From the NCBI GenBank assembly GCA_032250805.1, contig JAVVEM010000013.1, forward strand, positions 1-64,000: 64,000 bases of DNA. The letters are read 5' to 3'. The position numbers were made by a program, and so were the translations under genes. The notes beneath the pieces are model-generated. The model was not told where the DNA came from. It made no database searches and worked only from the letters and a program-made list of their open reading frames with translations. Position 1 is the stretch's first letter; each line of letters starts with the position of its first letter. Of this stretch, positions 32,403 through 41,519 are shown piece after piece. The stretch comes from B18-G4 sp032250805. Its GTDB lineage: Bacteria; Bacteroidota; Bacteroidia; Bacteroidales; B18-G4.

Positions 32403-33558
32403 CAATGAGTTCTCCTGCTTTCAGGCTTTCTGTGCCCATGGGTACCCTGATAAAACCATCAGCCAGGCTTAATGCCTGTATGTGGGCAGAGCCATGATAT
32501 TCGTTCGGAAACACTTTTCCGTCTTCAATCCTAACCGGAATAAACGAATCACGGTCGGTCTTTTTTCGAGTGTAGTATGCCCCCATGGGCAGGTTGAGGA
32601 CTTTGTGGCCGATTTCGGCACCCATCGACAGGCGAAGGTATGGCTTCACGAGCAGATCAAAGGTGTTGAATGCCGAGACAGGATTGCCCGGAAGGCCGAA
32701 AATCCTTTTATTGCCATACTTCCCGAAAAGGGTTGGTTTTCCTGGCTGGATGGCAAGTGTTTGAAAAAGCACATCGATATGCAGTTTTTCAAATACGGCC
32801 GGGATAAAATCAAATTGTCCCATAGATATTCCACCTGTAAGGATGACCACATCGTTGTTTTCCAGGGCTTCATGGATGATATTATACGTAGCTTCTTCTT
32901 CATCGCGGGCAATGCCCAGATAGTGCGGTTCGGCACCGCATTTTATCACCTGGCCGATGAGCTGGTATGCATTGCTGTTCCTGATCTTCGATACACCCGG
33001 TTTTTGTGTGGGTTCTACAATCTCATCGCCTGTTGAAATGATCGCCACACGTGGCTTTAAAGAAACCTGCAGATTTGCATATCCTGTTGATGCAAGAATA
33101 GCCATGTGCTGGGGCTCAATAATCGTGCCTTCATCAATGAGCACATCACCTTTTGCCACATCTTCAGCTTTCATGGAAATGTTTGATTTTCCGGGTTTCC
33201 CGGTAAAAATTATATTGCCATCGCTGTCCGTGTGTGTATCTTCTACCTTAATCACGGTATCGGCCCCCTCAGGTACCGGAGCACCGGTCATAATTTCCGA
33301 ACATTCGCCTTCTCCGACATTTTTTTCGGGTTCTTTTCCGGCGGGGATGGTTTCAATTAAGCGCAAGGGTTTGTTCAAATCCTCATTACGGCATGCATAA
33401 CCATCCATTGCTGATTTATTAAACGGGGGCATATCGACATCCGAAATGATGACTTCGGCAAGCACACGGTGGAGCGAATCCTTTACATCAACATTTTCGA
33501 CATCCATTGGCTCTACAGCGCCTGTAACCAATTTATATGCTTCTTCGATGCGGATCAT
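32386..33558 (-). CDS. moeA: Molybdopterin molybdenumtransferase MoeA
   Basis: A 390-residue protein that inserts molybdate into adenylated molybdopterin. The four-domain MoeA layout is visible: Met-Pro-Pro-Phe-Asn-Lys-Ser-Ala-Met-Asp-Gly-Tyr-Ala (about 40-52), Met-Thr-Gly-Ala-Pro-Val-Pro-Glu-Gly-Ala-Asp (about 89-99), Ile-Ser-Thr-Gly-Asp-Glu-Ile (about 174-180), Thr-Gly-Gly-Ile-Ser-Met-Gly and Gly-Leu-Pro-Gly-Asn-Pro-Val-Ser. First gene of moeA-moaA-moaC, preceded by a candidate promoter. No moaE, moaD or moeB is in the window. Confidence 0.95.
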   Translation of the reverse strand: MIRIEEAYKLVTGAVEPMDVENVDVKDSLHRVLAEVIISDVDMPPFNKSAMDGYACRNEDLNKPLRLIETIPAGKEPEKNVGEGECSEIMTGAPVPEGADTVIKVEDTHTDSDGNIIFTGKPGKSNISMKAEDVAKGDVLIDEGTIIEPQHMAILASTGYANLQVSLKPRVAIISTGDEIVEPTQKPGVSKIRNSNAYQLIGQVIKCGAEPHYLGIARDEEEATYNIIHEALENNDVVILTGGISMGQFDFIPAVFEKLHIDVLFQTLAIQPGKPTLFGKYGNKRIFGLPGNPVSAFNTFDLLVKPYLRLSMGAEIGHKVLNLPMGAYYTRKKTDRDSFIPVRIEDGKVFPNEYHGSAHIQALSLADGFIRVPMGTESLKAGELIDVRQI

Positions 33559-33577
33559 TTGTTATTGTTTTGATATG

Positions 33578-33585
33578 CAAAAATA
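33578..33585 (-). promoter_or_regulatory. Candidate -7 element of the moeA-moaA-moaC operon
   Basis: TATTTTTG on the - strand, 19 bases before the moeA ATG. A TTTG at the expected -33 position is not evident. I see no molybdenum cofactor riboswitch-like structure in the 97 bases between moeA and ppk1. Confidence 0.45.
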
Positions 33586-33655
33586 GACTTTTTTCAGAAG
33601 GTATACGGAACACCTGGCGCAGAATAACGAAGAATGGGCTTTGCAACCCAGGCCT

Positions 33656-35710
33656 CTAAAGTTTTGCTTTCAGGTAGTCGTATATCTCAAACTGTGCGCG
33701 GTGTTGGAAAGTATCGCCTGTTGTGCGGTACTGGTTCATGTTTTTTCTGCTCAGATACCGGGCCTGGGTATTGTCCTTCAGCTGGATCTGAAGCATGTCG
33801 TGGAGTTCCTTTTTGATGCCCTCATCAAGGATGGGGCAAACAACTTCAACACGATGATCGAAATTACGGGGCATCCAGTCGGCAGAGCCAATGTAATACT
33901 TATGGTCGCCCCCGTTGCAGAAAACAAAAACTCTCGAATGTTCAAGGAATTTGTCGACAATGCTGAAGGTTTCGACTTTATCATTGATCTCTTCATCGCC
34001 GGGATCGATGATGCATATCCCCCTGATGATCATCTGCAGCTTTACGCCTGCTTTTGCTGCTTCATAAACTTTATTGGCGATCTTTTTGTCGGAAATGCTG
34101 TTCATCTTCAGAATGGCCCAGGCTTCTTTCCCTTCGGCTGCATTCTTAATCTCATTCCCGAGCATGTTTGTAAAAAACTGCCTGATGCTGAATGGCGCAA
34201 TAATGAGATTGCTGAAGGTGGGCATGATGAACTTCGATTCGAACAGATGGAATACCTTGTTCACTTCTGCTGTGATCTCCTGATTTGCGGTGAGCAGGCT
34301 GTCGTCGGCATATACCCTGGCAGTCGATTCATTGAAGTTTCCTGTACTTATGTTGGCGTAATAGACATTTTCGCCATTTTCTTTTCTCCTGATCTGCAGA
34401 AGTTTGCTGTGTACCTTAAAGCCCGGAATGGTTTGAATGATCTTGACCCCTTCTTCCTGCAGCCTGTTGGTCCAGTAAATATTGGCCTCCTCCTCAAAGC
34501 GTGCCTGCAGTTCCATGAATACTGTAACCTGCTTACCGTTTCGTGCAGCATTGATGAGGGCATTCATTACGCTCGATCCTTCGGCGGCGCGGTAAAATGT
34601 CATTTTAATGGCCCGCACCTGCGGGTCGATGGATGCCTCCCTGAGCAGATCGATGATATAGTGAAAGGTTTGGTAAGGGTAGTGCAGCATAATGTCCTTC
34701 TCGCGTAACACCTCAATAATGCTCTTGTTCGGGGGCAGATCCTTATGGAGCAAGGGTGGTGAAGGCGGATACCTCAACTCAGTGCGGCCAAGGTCGGGGA
34801 AGCTCATAAAATCTTTAAAATTATGATATTTGCCACCGGCGCGTGTATTGTCGCGCTTGCGGATATTAAATTTTTTCATAAGCAGTTTGAGCAACTCCTC
34901 AGGTATTTTTTTGTCGTAGACAAAGCGAACGGGCTCACCCTTTTTGCGCTGCTTTACGCTTTCACTCATGAGCTCAAGAAAGCTTTTCGATACGTCATTG
35001 TCGATATCCATCTCCGCATCGCGGGTAAACTTTATCGTATAGGCCTTGTAGTAGTCGTAACCAAATATTGAAAAGATGTCGCCCAGGCAGTAACGGATCA
35101 CGTCATCGAGAAGGATAATGAATTTCTTGTTTTCTTTTTCAGGCAGGATAACAAAACGGTCGACTTTGTCGGTGGGAACGGTGATCAGCGCAAACTGCCG
35201 CTTGTTTCCGTTTTTTTTGCTGCGGAGGTCAACGGCAAGATGTATCGTTGCATCTTTAAGGGTTTGCAGATCGGTGAGATTGTCAAGCATCAACGGAAAA
35301 AGATCCGGCCTCACCTTATCCGAAAAAAAACGATGTACAAACCTGCCCTGCTCTTCATCAAGGCTTTGCTCATCCATGATAAGGATATTTTCTTCATTGA
35401 GCTTCAGTTTGATCTCTTCCCAGGTTTTGTTGAATTTAATTTCCTGTTCCTCAACAATGTGGGCTATCTCTTCAAGTACTGCAGCAGTTTCATTTCCTGC
35501 AATGTTGTTTTTAATCTCATAATTCAACATCCTGCGTTGTGTGGCAACCCTCACCCTGAAAAATTCATCGCGGTTGTTGGAATATATTCCCAGAAATTTG
35601 ATCCGGTCGATCAGGGGGGTGGTTTCATCCATTGCCTCCTGCAACACGCGCTCGTTAAAATCAAGCCAGCTGATCTCCCTGTTAATGTATTTTGATTTTT
35701 TTAAGGTCAT
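33656..35710 (-). CDS. ppk1: Polyphosphate kinase 1
   Basis: A 684-residue enzyme that makes polyphosphate from ATP. The N-terminal domain opens with Tyr-Ile-Asn-Arg-Glu-Ile-Ser-Trp-Leu-Asp-Phe-Asn-Glu-Arg-Val-Leu, diagnostic for PPK1. The autophosphorylated His is in Phe-Lys-Val-His-Ser-Lys and the second catalytic His in Asn-Phe-Asp-His-Arg-Val-Glu-Val, both in the two phospholipase D-like C-terminal domains. Length is normal. Start ATG at 35710 with a TATCTTTG element about 24-31 bases upstream. A long antisense frame over its 3' half is a shadow. A CHAD (polyphosphate-binding) protein is encoded 19 kb away. Confidence 0.95.
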   Translation of the reverse strand: MTLKKSKYINREISWLDFNERVLQEAMDETTPLIDRIKFLGIYSNNRDEFFRVRVATQRRMLNYEIKNNIAGNETAAVLEEIAHIVEEQEIKFNKTWEEIKLKLNEENILIMDEQSLDEEQGRFVHRFFSDKVRPDLFPLMLDNLTDLQTLKDATIHLAVDLRSKKNGNKRQFALITVPTDKVDRFVILPEKENKKFIILLDDVIRYCLGDIFSIFGYDYYKAYTIKFTRDAEMDIDNDVSKSFLELMSESVKQRKKGEPVRFVYDKKIPEELLKLLMKKFNIRKRDNTRAGGKYHNFKDFMSFPDLGRTELRYPPSPPLLHKDLPPNKSIIEVLREKDIMLHYPYQTFHYIIDLLREASIDPQVRAIKMTFYRAAEGSSVMNALINAARNGKQVTVFMELQARFEEEANIYWTNRLQEEGVKIIQTIPGFKVHSKLLQIRRKENGENVYYANISTGNFNESTARVYADDSLLTANQEITAEVNKVFHLFESKFIMPTFSNLIIAPFSIRQFFTNMLGNEIKNAAEGKEAWAILKMNSISDKKIANKVYEAAKAGVKLQMIIRGICIIDPGDEEINDKVETFSIVDKFLEHSRVFVFCNGGDHKYYIGSADWMPRNFDHRVEVVCPILDEGIKKELHDMLQIQLKDNTQARYLSRKNMNQYRTTGDTFQHRAQFEIYDYLKAKL

Positions 35711-35733
35711 GTGCTGTTATTCCATTGCCAGTA

Positions 35734-35741
35734 CAAAGATA
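35734..35741 (-). promoter_or_regulatory. Candidate -7 element of ppk1
   Basis: TATCTTTG on the - strand matches TAnnTTTG exactly and precedes the ATG by 23 bases. The -33 region carries TTGG rather than TTTG. Confidence 0.45.
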
Positions 35742-35792
35742 TAAAATTAGCTGAAACCCAAGGTGTCGCAACTGCCTGCTACCAACCGGGGG

Positions 35793-36284
35793 CTAAAGCA
35801 TTTTTGGATAAATGATGAAATTGGTTGTGGGTTCAGCCACCGGCAGATTCATCCAAATGCGTGTATTAAAGCTTACTGATACCACACCTGAGGTGGGGAG
35901 CCATTCAATTTTTTCGTGCAGGAAATGATTGGCGAAATTTGTAAGTGCAGGGTTATGCCCGACAATCATTAAATTGTCGACATCATCGCGAAGGTCAAAA
36001 AACTGATCATACAGATTGTCGGCCGAAGCATGATAGACTTGTCTTGATACCTGTATATTGCCGGAAGGGTAATTCAGGCCGTGGGCAATGATCTTTGCTG
36101 TTTCCAGGGCACGTACAGCGTGGCTGGAAATGATCAGGTCGGGCTTGATCTCTTTCTGTTGAAGATAATCGATAATTTTTTTTGTTCTTTTTTTGCCTTT
36201 TTCCAGCAATGGTCTTTCTTCATCACTCAACTCAGGGTGATTCCATGATGATTTTGCGTGCCGCACAATATACAGGGTCTTCAT
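35793..36284 (-). CDS. SixA-like histidine phosphatase
   Basis: A 163-residue single-domain member of the histidine phosphatase (phosphoglycerate mutase-like) superfamily. The Arg-His-Ala-Lys-Ser motif with the phosphorylated His9 is at the N-terminus, with Arg in Ser-His-Ala-Val-Arg-Ala (about residue 58) and the second His in Val-Gly-His-Asn-Pro-Ala (about residue 109). SixA proteins dephosphorylate phospho-His proteins in E. coli; the target here is unknown. It ends 82 bases before ppk1 begins on the same strand, so a shared link to phosphate metabolism is possible but unproven. ATG start at 36284. Confidence 0.88.
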   Translation of the reverse strand: MKTLYIVRHAKSSWNHPELSDEERPLLEKGKKRTKKIIDYLQQKEIKPDLIISSHAVRALETAKIIAHGLNYPSGNIQVSRQVYHASADNLYDQFFDLRDDVDNLMIVGHNPALTNFANHFLHEKIEWLPTSGVVSVSFNTRIWMNLPVAEPTTNFIIYPKML

Positions 36285-36372
36285 AGCATAATGAGTTAAA
36301 GCCTTTTGGGCTATAAAGATATAAAGTATTGGTATTGACCGCTAAGGCGATGGTGTTAAAGAATCGTTAAAT

Positions 36373-37653
36373 CTACCAGGCAAAGATGGGAAAATCGCCC
36401 ATCATTTTATTTACCTTATCACGCGTGGCATTGATCACCTTTTCATCTTCCAGATTATTGATTACATCATCAATCATCTCAACGATAGGTTCCATGTGTT
36501 CTTCCTTCAACCCCCTGGTGGTTATCGCCGGCGTACCTACACGCAAACCTGATGTCTGGAAGGGTGAGCGGCTGTCGAAGGGAACCATGTTCTTGTTTAC
36601 AGTGATGTCGGCACGAACAAGTGTGTTTTCAACAACTTTCCCGGTGATTTCGGGGAACTTCGTTCGGAGGTCGATCAGCAGCAGATGGTTATCGGTTCCG
36701 CCCGATATGACATGATAACCCCGGTCAACAAAGGCTTTACCCATCACGTCAGCATTTTTCTTCACCTGAAGGATATATTCAAAATAACCATCAGTAAGTG
36801 CTTCGCCATATGCAACGGCTTTTGAAGCAATGACATGCTCCAGTGGTCCGCCCTGTATGCCCGGAAAAACTGCCGAGTTCAGTACTGTCGACATCATTTT
36901 TACTACCCCCTTGGGCGTAGTGAGGCCCCAGGGATTTTCGAAGTCTTCGCCCATGAGGATCATTCCGCCGCGTGGTCCGCGCAGGGTTTTGTGCGTTGTA
37001 GTGGTTACAATGTGGCAGTAGGGCAATGGATCGTTGAGGATACCTTTGGCGATCAGTCCGGCAGGATGCGCAATATCGGCCATCAGCAGGGCACCCACCT
37101 GGTCGGCAATGTCGCGCATGCGCTCGTAATCCCAGTCGCGCGAGTATGCCGAAGCACCTGCCAGGATAAGCTTTGGCTTTTCGCGAAGGGCAATCTCTTC
37201 CATCTTGTCGTAGTTCACCAAACCGGTTTCTTCATCCACACCATAAGCAACCGGATTGTAGAGGATGCCCGAACTGTTCACGGCCGAACCATGCGAAAGG
37301 TGGCCGCCATGCGAAAGGTCGAGGCCCATGAAGGTATCGCCCGGTTTAAGGCATGCCAGGAATACCGCCATGTTGGCCTGGGCACCTGAATGGGGCTGCA
37401 CATTGGCATATTCAGCACCGAAAAGCTCCATGGCACGATCAATGGCCAGTTGCTCTGTTTCATCAACGAATTGACATCCGCCATAATAACGCTTGCCGGG
37501 ATATCCTTCTGCATATTTGTTGGTCATGCACGACCCCATCGCCTCCAGCACCTGCTCGCTGACAAAATTCTCTGAGGCGATCAGCTCGATGCCAAAACGC
37601 TGCCTGTCCTGTTCTTTCTTAATGATCCCGAAAACTGCTTTATCTCTTTCCAT
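36373..37653 (-). CDS. glyA: Serine hydroxymethyltransferase
   Basis: A 426-residue cytoplasmic PLP enzyme that converts serine and tetrahydrofolate to glycine and methylenetetrahydrofolate. Clear motifs are Glu-Leu-Ile-Ala-Ser-Glu-Asn-Phe-Val-Ser near the N-terminus, Tyr-Ala-Glu-Gly-Tyr-Pro-Gly-Lys-Arg-Tyr-Tyr-Gly-Gly, and the PLP-binding Lys in Thr-Thr-Thr-Thr-His-Lys-Thr-Leu-Arg-Gly-Pro-Arg. Length and domains are standard. ATG start at 37653; TATTTTTG lies 46 bases upstream on the same strand. Confidence 0.96.
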   Translation of the reverse strand: MERDKAVFGIIKKEQDRQRFGIELIASENFVSEQVLEAMGSCMTNKYAEGYPGKRYYGGCQFVDETEQLAIDRAMELFGAEYANVQPHSGAQANMAVFLACLKPGDTFMGLDLSHGGHLSHGSAVNSSGILYNPVAYGVDEETGLVNYDKMEEIALREKPKLILAGASAYSRDWDYERMRDIADQVGALLMADIAHPAGLIAKGILNDPLPYCHIVTTTTHKTLRGPRGGMILMGEDFENPWGLTTPKGVVKMMSTVLNSAVFPGIQGGPLEHVIASKAVAYGEALTDGYFEYILQVKKNADVMGKAFVDRGYHVISGGTDNHLLLIDLRTKFPEITGKVVENTLVRADITVNKNMVPFDSRSPFQTSGLRVGTPAITTRGLKEEHMEPIVEMIDDVINNLEDEKVINATRDKVNKMMGDFPIFAW

Positions 37654-37699
37654 AACGCACTTATTTATATTGTTCTGATGTTGTTTTTATAAGGAATGG

Positions 37700-37707
37700 C
37701 AAAAATA
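37700..37707 (-). promoter_or_regulatory. Candidate promoter of glyA
   Basis: On the - strand, TATTTTTG at 37707-37700, preceded by TTG 20 bases upstream. The ATG is 46 bases further on. Good but not perfect match to the phylum consensus. Confidence 0.45.
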
Positions 37708-37876
37708 CATTAAAATTGAATTTCTGCCAAGAAAACAAAGTATAATCGCCGCTTGTTAACAGATTCGGGATCGCCGGATACAGTATTCAGGCTTCCTGAA
37801 AATTTAACGTATCCGGCTGCCCGCAATATGTAGCATTGGCGTTTGCAGCTTTACCTGCAATGAGCATAAAATACTT

Positions 37877-37884
37877 TAATTTTG
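37877..37884 (+). promoter_or_regulatory. Candidate -7 element of the T9SS cargo gene
   Basis: TAATTTTG is a perfect TAnnTTTG match 20 bases before the ATG at 37905. No clear -33 element was found in the 251-base gap shared with glyA. Confidence 0.4.
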
Positions 37885-37904
37885 TATCTGCCGTTAATAA
37901 TGAA

Positions 37905-39932
37905 ATGTTAAGAAATGCGCTCCTCATAATCGTTCTGATCGTTCTGTCGGTAAGCGGCAGGGGGCAGATCGCCGGGCATTATATGCACTGCCTCGTGGTA
38001 CTCGATAATGGCGACGTGAGCATGGCCTGGGAGAAACCCGTTGATGAGGATACCTTTGTACGGTATTTCGTTGTCAGGTCAACGGCATCAAACCCAACCG
38101 CCTTCGATACCATTAAGGAGTACACTTTTTATGGGGATACGAGCTATGTTGACACACTGGCAACGGCAAATACACAACAGAACTTTTATTATATCATTAC
38201 CGATCAGAGTGGTGCGCTTCCCGACATTTACTCTGATACCTTAAGCACGATCCACCTCAGGGTCGACAACTCCGACAATCACCTGGCTGTTCTTGATTGG
38301 AACTCCGTTCATGATCCCTTGCCTGCAGGCTCTGATCTTTTGTACCGTATTATGCTGCTCAACGCTGACAGTATTTACGAACCCATTGATTCTATTCCCG
38401 GCCTGCATTATGAATACCCTGTGCTTGTATGCCGTGCTGATCTGCGATTTCGCATAGAGATCGGAAATGCGAACGGCTGCACTTCGGTTTCAAATAATTA
38501 CTTTGCCACCTTTGCCGATACCGATTCCCCTCCCATGCCTGCGCTCGATTCTGTTAGTGTAAACCCCTATACCGGAGAAACAATTCTTGGATGGACGGAA
38601 AGCAGTGAAGGCGATGCCGGAGGCTATGTGGTCTACCATGCCCATACCACCAACGATACCCTTGATTTTATCGTTGGCAAAGAAAATACTTCCTATTCTG
38701 ATGTTCTGGCCAATCCCTGTGAGGAGCCAAAAAGCTATGCCATTGCTGCTTTTGATACCTGTGGCAACATCGGGCCGGGCACCTACGATATTCCACAGCG
38801 GACGATCCTTCTCAACGATATCGTTTTCAAGCCATGCGAAATGGCAAACTACATCAGCTGGACAGCCTATATCAACATGGAGCCATCACTGCAGGGCTAC
38901 AGGCTTTACCTGAGTACCGGTAACGGGGCATTTGAGCTCCTTGCCGATCTCCCTGCCGGAACTCTTTCATATGAGCATACCGGATTGGAAACAACCCGCC
39001 AGTACCGTTATTTTGTCAGGGCCTACAGTGTGAACCACGAAGTGACCTCCTCTTCATGCATAAAAGAAAATACAACCTGGCAGTACCTTGAACCACTGGC
39101 CAACCGGCTCGATAATATTACCGTTGAAGGCAATGAGCTTGTTGCCATCACCATGCTGCCCGACACTTTTGCCTTCGTTCCCCAACTTAAGCTGTACCGT
39201 TCAGAAACTGCCTCCGGCCCATATGGCCTTATCGCCGAAATAGAGCCTCAGGGGGCTGATGTCCTCTATTATGATGATCTTACGGCCGAAGTCAATAGCC
39301 AAAGTTATTATTATAAAAGTTCACTGGTCGATAGCTGTGGCAACGAAGTCCTGATGAGCCAGGCTATGCGCACCATTCGCCTTACGGGTGAAAAAACAAA
39401 CCCGCAAATGAATATGCTCAACTGGAATGCCTTTGAAGGATGGCCTGAGGGTGTTGAGAATTACGAAGTTTTCCGGGCCGTTGATCAGGATGGAGGCTTT
39501 GACCGAATCGGCACTACTGAGGCAAATAAACTGGATTTTGAAGATGATCTTTCTTCGCTTTCGGGTGAGTTTGGCATGCTCAGGTATCTGGTGCGGGCCC
39601 GCCGGATAAGCCAAACCGGTTATTTCAGCCATTCCAATGAGATCATTATAGAATATGCACCTGCCATCATTTTACCGAATGCCTTTGCCCCGGAAGGCAC
39701 CAACAAAGTTTTTAAACCCGCCGGAACTTTTGCCAGTTTTTCTGAATACCGCATGGATATCTATAACCGCTGGGGCGAAATCCTCTTTACCAGTAAGGAT
39801 TTCGGTACAGGCTGGGATGGCCGGCATAATGGCAGAATTGCTCCTGCCGGCGTCTATGTTTGCGTAATTTTCTATCGCTCTGCCAAAGGCGCAACAGAGA
39901 CCCTGAAAACAAGCTTTGTCCTTCTGCGATAA
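37905..39932 (+). CDS. Secreted protein with fibronectin-like repeats and type B T9SS sorting domain
   Basis: A 675-residue protein with signal peptide (Leu-Ser-Val-Ser-Gly-Arg-Gly-Gln), several fibronectin type III-like repeats (tyrosine/glycine-rich segments of about 95 residues from 30 to 580) and a C-terminal gliding-motility-associated domain: Pro-Asn-Ala-Phe-Ala-Pro-Glu-Gly-x-Asn...Tyr-Asn-Arg-Trp-Gly-Glu...Trp-Asp-Gly...Ala-Pro-Ala-Gly-Val-Tyr. That C-terminal domain directs type 9 secretion to the surface. No enzyme domain is evident, so it may be an adhesin or matrix protein. ATG 37905 was chosen over an upstream TTG because the signal peptide starts there. Confidence 0.88.
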   Translation: MLRNALLIIVLIVLSVSGRGQIAGHYMHCLVVLDNGDVSMAWEKPVDEDTFVRYFVVRSTASNPTAFDTIKEYTFYGDTSYVDTLATANTQQNFYYIITDQSGALPDIYSDTLSTIHLRVDNSDNHLAVLDWNSVHDPLPAGSDLLYRIMLLNADSIYEPIDSIPGLHYEYPVLVCRADLRFRIEIGNANGCTSVSNNYFATFADTDSPPMPALDSVSVNPYTGETILGWTESSEGDAGGYVVYHAHTTNDTLDFIVGKENTSYSDVLANPCEEPKSYAIAAFDTCGNIGPGTYDIPQRTILLNDIVFKPCEMANYISWTAYINMEPSLQGYRLYLSTGNGAFELLADLPAGTLSYEHTGLETTRQYRYFVRAYSVNHEVTSSSCIKENTTWQYLEPLANRLDNITVEGNELVAITMLPDTFAFVPQLKLYRSETASGPYGLIAEIEPQGADVLYYDDLTAEVNSQSYYYKSSLVDSCGNEVLMSQAMRTIRLTGEKTNPQMNMLNWNAFEGWPEGVENYEVFRAVDQDGGFDRIGTTEANKLDFEDDLSSLSGEFGMLRYLVRARRISQTGYFSHSNEIIIEYAPAIILPNAFAPEGTNKVFKPAGTFASFSEYRMDIYNRWGEILFTSKDFGTGWDGRHNGRIAPAGVYVCVIFYRSAKGATETLKTSFVLLR

Positions 39933-39990
39933 AGCCCGTTAACTTTAGTTATTATTAACATTATTTAATATAGCTTTAGGCATTTTTTAA

Positions 39991-39998
39991 TACCTTTG
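39991..39998 (+). promoter_or_regulatory. Candidate -7 element of guaB
   Basis: TACCTTTG, matching TAnnTTTG, lies 20 bases before the guaB ATG, giving a short leader of about 15 bases. The -33 region is AT-rich without a clear TTTG. Confidence 0.45.
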
Positions 39999-40018
39999 CA
40001 GGTCAAAAATATCTTGTC

Positions 40019-41488
40019 ATGGATAAAGATTTCGAAAAGTTTACCGGTGAGGGCCTTACTTACGACGACGTTTTGGTTTTGCCTTCATATTCTTCTGTCC
40101 TCCCGAGGGATGTCGATATTACGACCTATTTTTCCAGAAATATCCAGTTGAACATACCTATAGTAACGGCGGCCATGGATACGGTTACCGAATCCAAGAT
40201 GGCTATTGCCATTGCACAGGAGGGAGGTATAGGTGTGTTGCACAAGAACATGACCATTGAAGAACAGGCAAACGAAGTGAGGAAAGTTAAAAGGGCCGAA
40301 AACGGGATGATCCTTGACCCCATTACCCTGAATGAAGATGGTTTGGTAATCGATGCCCTGAATATCATGAAAGAATATAACATTGGAGGCATTCCGGTGA
40401 TCAACAGTAAAAAGGAACTTGTTGGGATCGTTACCAACCGCGATTTGCGCTTTGAAGATAATCCCGACAGGCCCGTTACAGAAGTTATGACCCGGGAAAA
40501 CCTTATCACTGTGCGGGAATTCATCGACTTTGAAAAAGCTGCAAGCATATTGCAGAAATACAGGATTGAGAAACTCCCTGTTGTTGATAAGAACAACCGT
40601 CTTGTTGGCCTGATCACATACAAGGATGTGATCAAGATCAAATCAAAGCCAAACGCTTTTAAGGATAACAGGGGGCGCCTGCGTGCAGCCGCTGCCGTCG
40701 GCATCGCCTACAATACACCTGAACGGGCAGAGGCCCTGGTCGAGGCTGGCGTTGATGCCATCGTAATAGATACGGCCCACAGCCATACCGAGGGCGTCAT
40801 CACGATGGCCAAATTATTAAAGAAGAAATTTCCCGACATCGATCTCGTTGTGGGAAATATTGCCACCGCACAGGCCGCCCGCGACCTCAGAAATGCAGGC
40901 GTTGATGCCGTAAAAGTTGGAATCGGCCCCGGATCCATTTGCACAACCCGGGTTATTGCGGGTATAGGAGTGCCGCAACTAAGTGCCGTTTATGCCGTAG
41001 CCCGCGAACTAAAAGGATCCGGTATTCCTGTCATTGCCGATGGGGGCATACGCTATACAGGTGATATTGTGAAAGCAATTGTGGCCGGAGCCTCGAGTAT
41101 TATGGCGGGCTCACTCTTTGCCGGTGTTGATGAATCGCCCGGCGAAACGGTTATTTACGAAAGCAGGAAATATAAAACATACAGGGGGATGGGGTCAATA
41201 GAAGCAATGGAAAAGGGTTCGAAAGACCGTTATTACCAGGACACGGAAGATGATATAAAAAAGCTTGTGCCGGAAGGCATTGTCGGAAGGGTGCCATACA
41301 AAGGCATGCTTTCTGAAGTCATACATCAGATGGTGGGCGGCCTCAGGGCAGGAATGGGCTATACGGGCTCAAAAAATATAGCAGCTCTTTGGGATGCCCG
41401 CTTTATAAGGATAACGTCGGCCGGCGTTATCGAAAACCATCCCCACGATATCACAATAACAAAAGAAGCACCAAATTATAGCAGATAA
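40019..41488 (+). CDS. guaB: Inosine-5'-monophosphate dehydrogenase
   Basis: A 489-residue enzyme that oxidises IMP to XMP, the committed step of guanine nucleotide synthesis. The barrel begins with Leu-Thr-Tyr-Asp-Asp-Val-Leu-Val-Leu-Pro; two CBS domains are inserted at about residues 95-205; the catalytic Cys308 is in Gly-Pro-Gly-Ser-Ile-Cys-Thr-Thr-Arg; and the flap Arg-Tyr...Gly-Arg-Val-Pro-Tyr-Lys-Gly is present. Length is normal. ATG start. It is followed 31 bases later by the first SurA-like gene, an arrangement I associate with Bacteroidota genomes. Confidence 0.96.
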   Translation: MDKDFEKFTGEGLTYDDVLVLPSYSSVLPRDVDITTYFSRNIQLNIPIVTAAMDTVTESKMAIAIAQEGGIGVLHKNMTIEEQANEVRKVKRAENGMILDPITLNEDGLVIDALNIMKEYNIGGIPVINSKKELVGIVTNRDLRFEDNPDRPVTEVMTRENLITVREFIDFEKAASILQKYRIEKLPVVDKNNRLVGLITYKDVIKIKSKPNAFKDNRGRLRAAAAVGIAYNTPERAEALVEAGVDAIVIDTAHSHTEGVITMAKLLKKKFPDIDLVVGNIATAQAARDLRNAGVDAVKVGIGPGSICTTRVIAGIGVPQLSAVYAVARELKGSGIPVIADGGIRYTGDIVKAIVAGASSIMAGSLFAGVDESPGETVIYESRKYKTYRGMGSIEAMEKGSKDRYYQDTEDDIKKLVPEGIVGRVPYKGMLSEVIHQMVGGLRAGMGYTGSKNIAALWDARFIRITSAGVIENHPHDITITKEAPNYSR

Positions 41489-41519
41489 ATTAAACCATTA
41501 ACACTAATCAGTATCAAAA

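Noticed and set aside
33559..33655. Possible molybdenum cofactor riboswitch upstream of moeA
   Set aside because: The gap is only 97 bases, AT-rich, and shows a short promoter-to-start leader with no multi-stem structure.
33641..34708. A 355-codon + strand frame antisense to ppk1
   Set aside because: ppk1 is unmistakable on the other strand; the antisense protein is Cys- and Phe-rich with no recognisable domain and arises from codon bias of the real gene.
37654..37904. Looked for a small gene or RNA in the 251-base gap between glyA and the T9SS cargo gene
   Set aside because: Only divergent promoter elements were found; the in-frame upstream extension of the cargo gene starts with TTG and lacks coding support.
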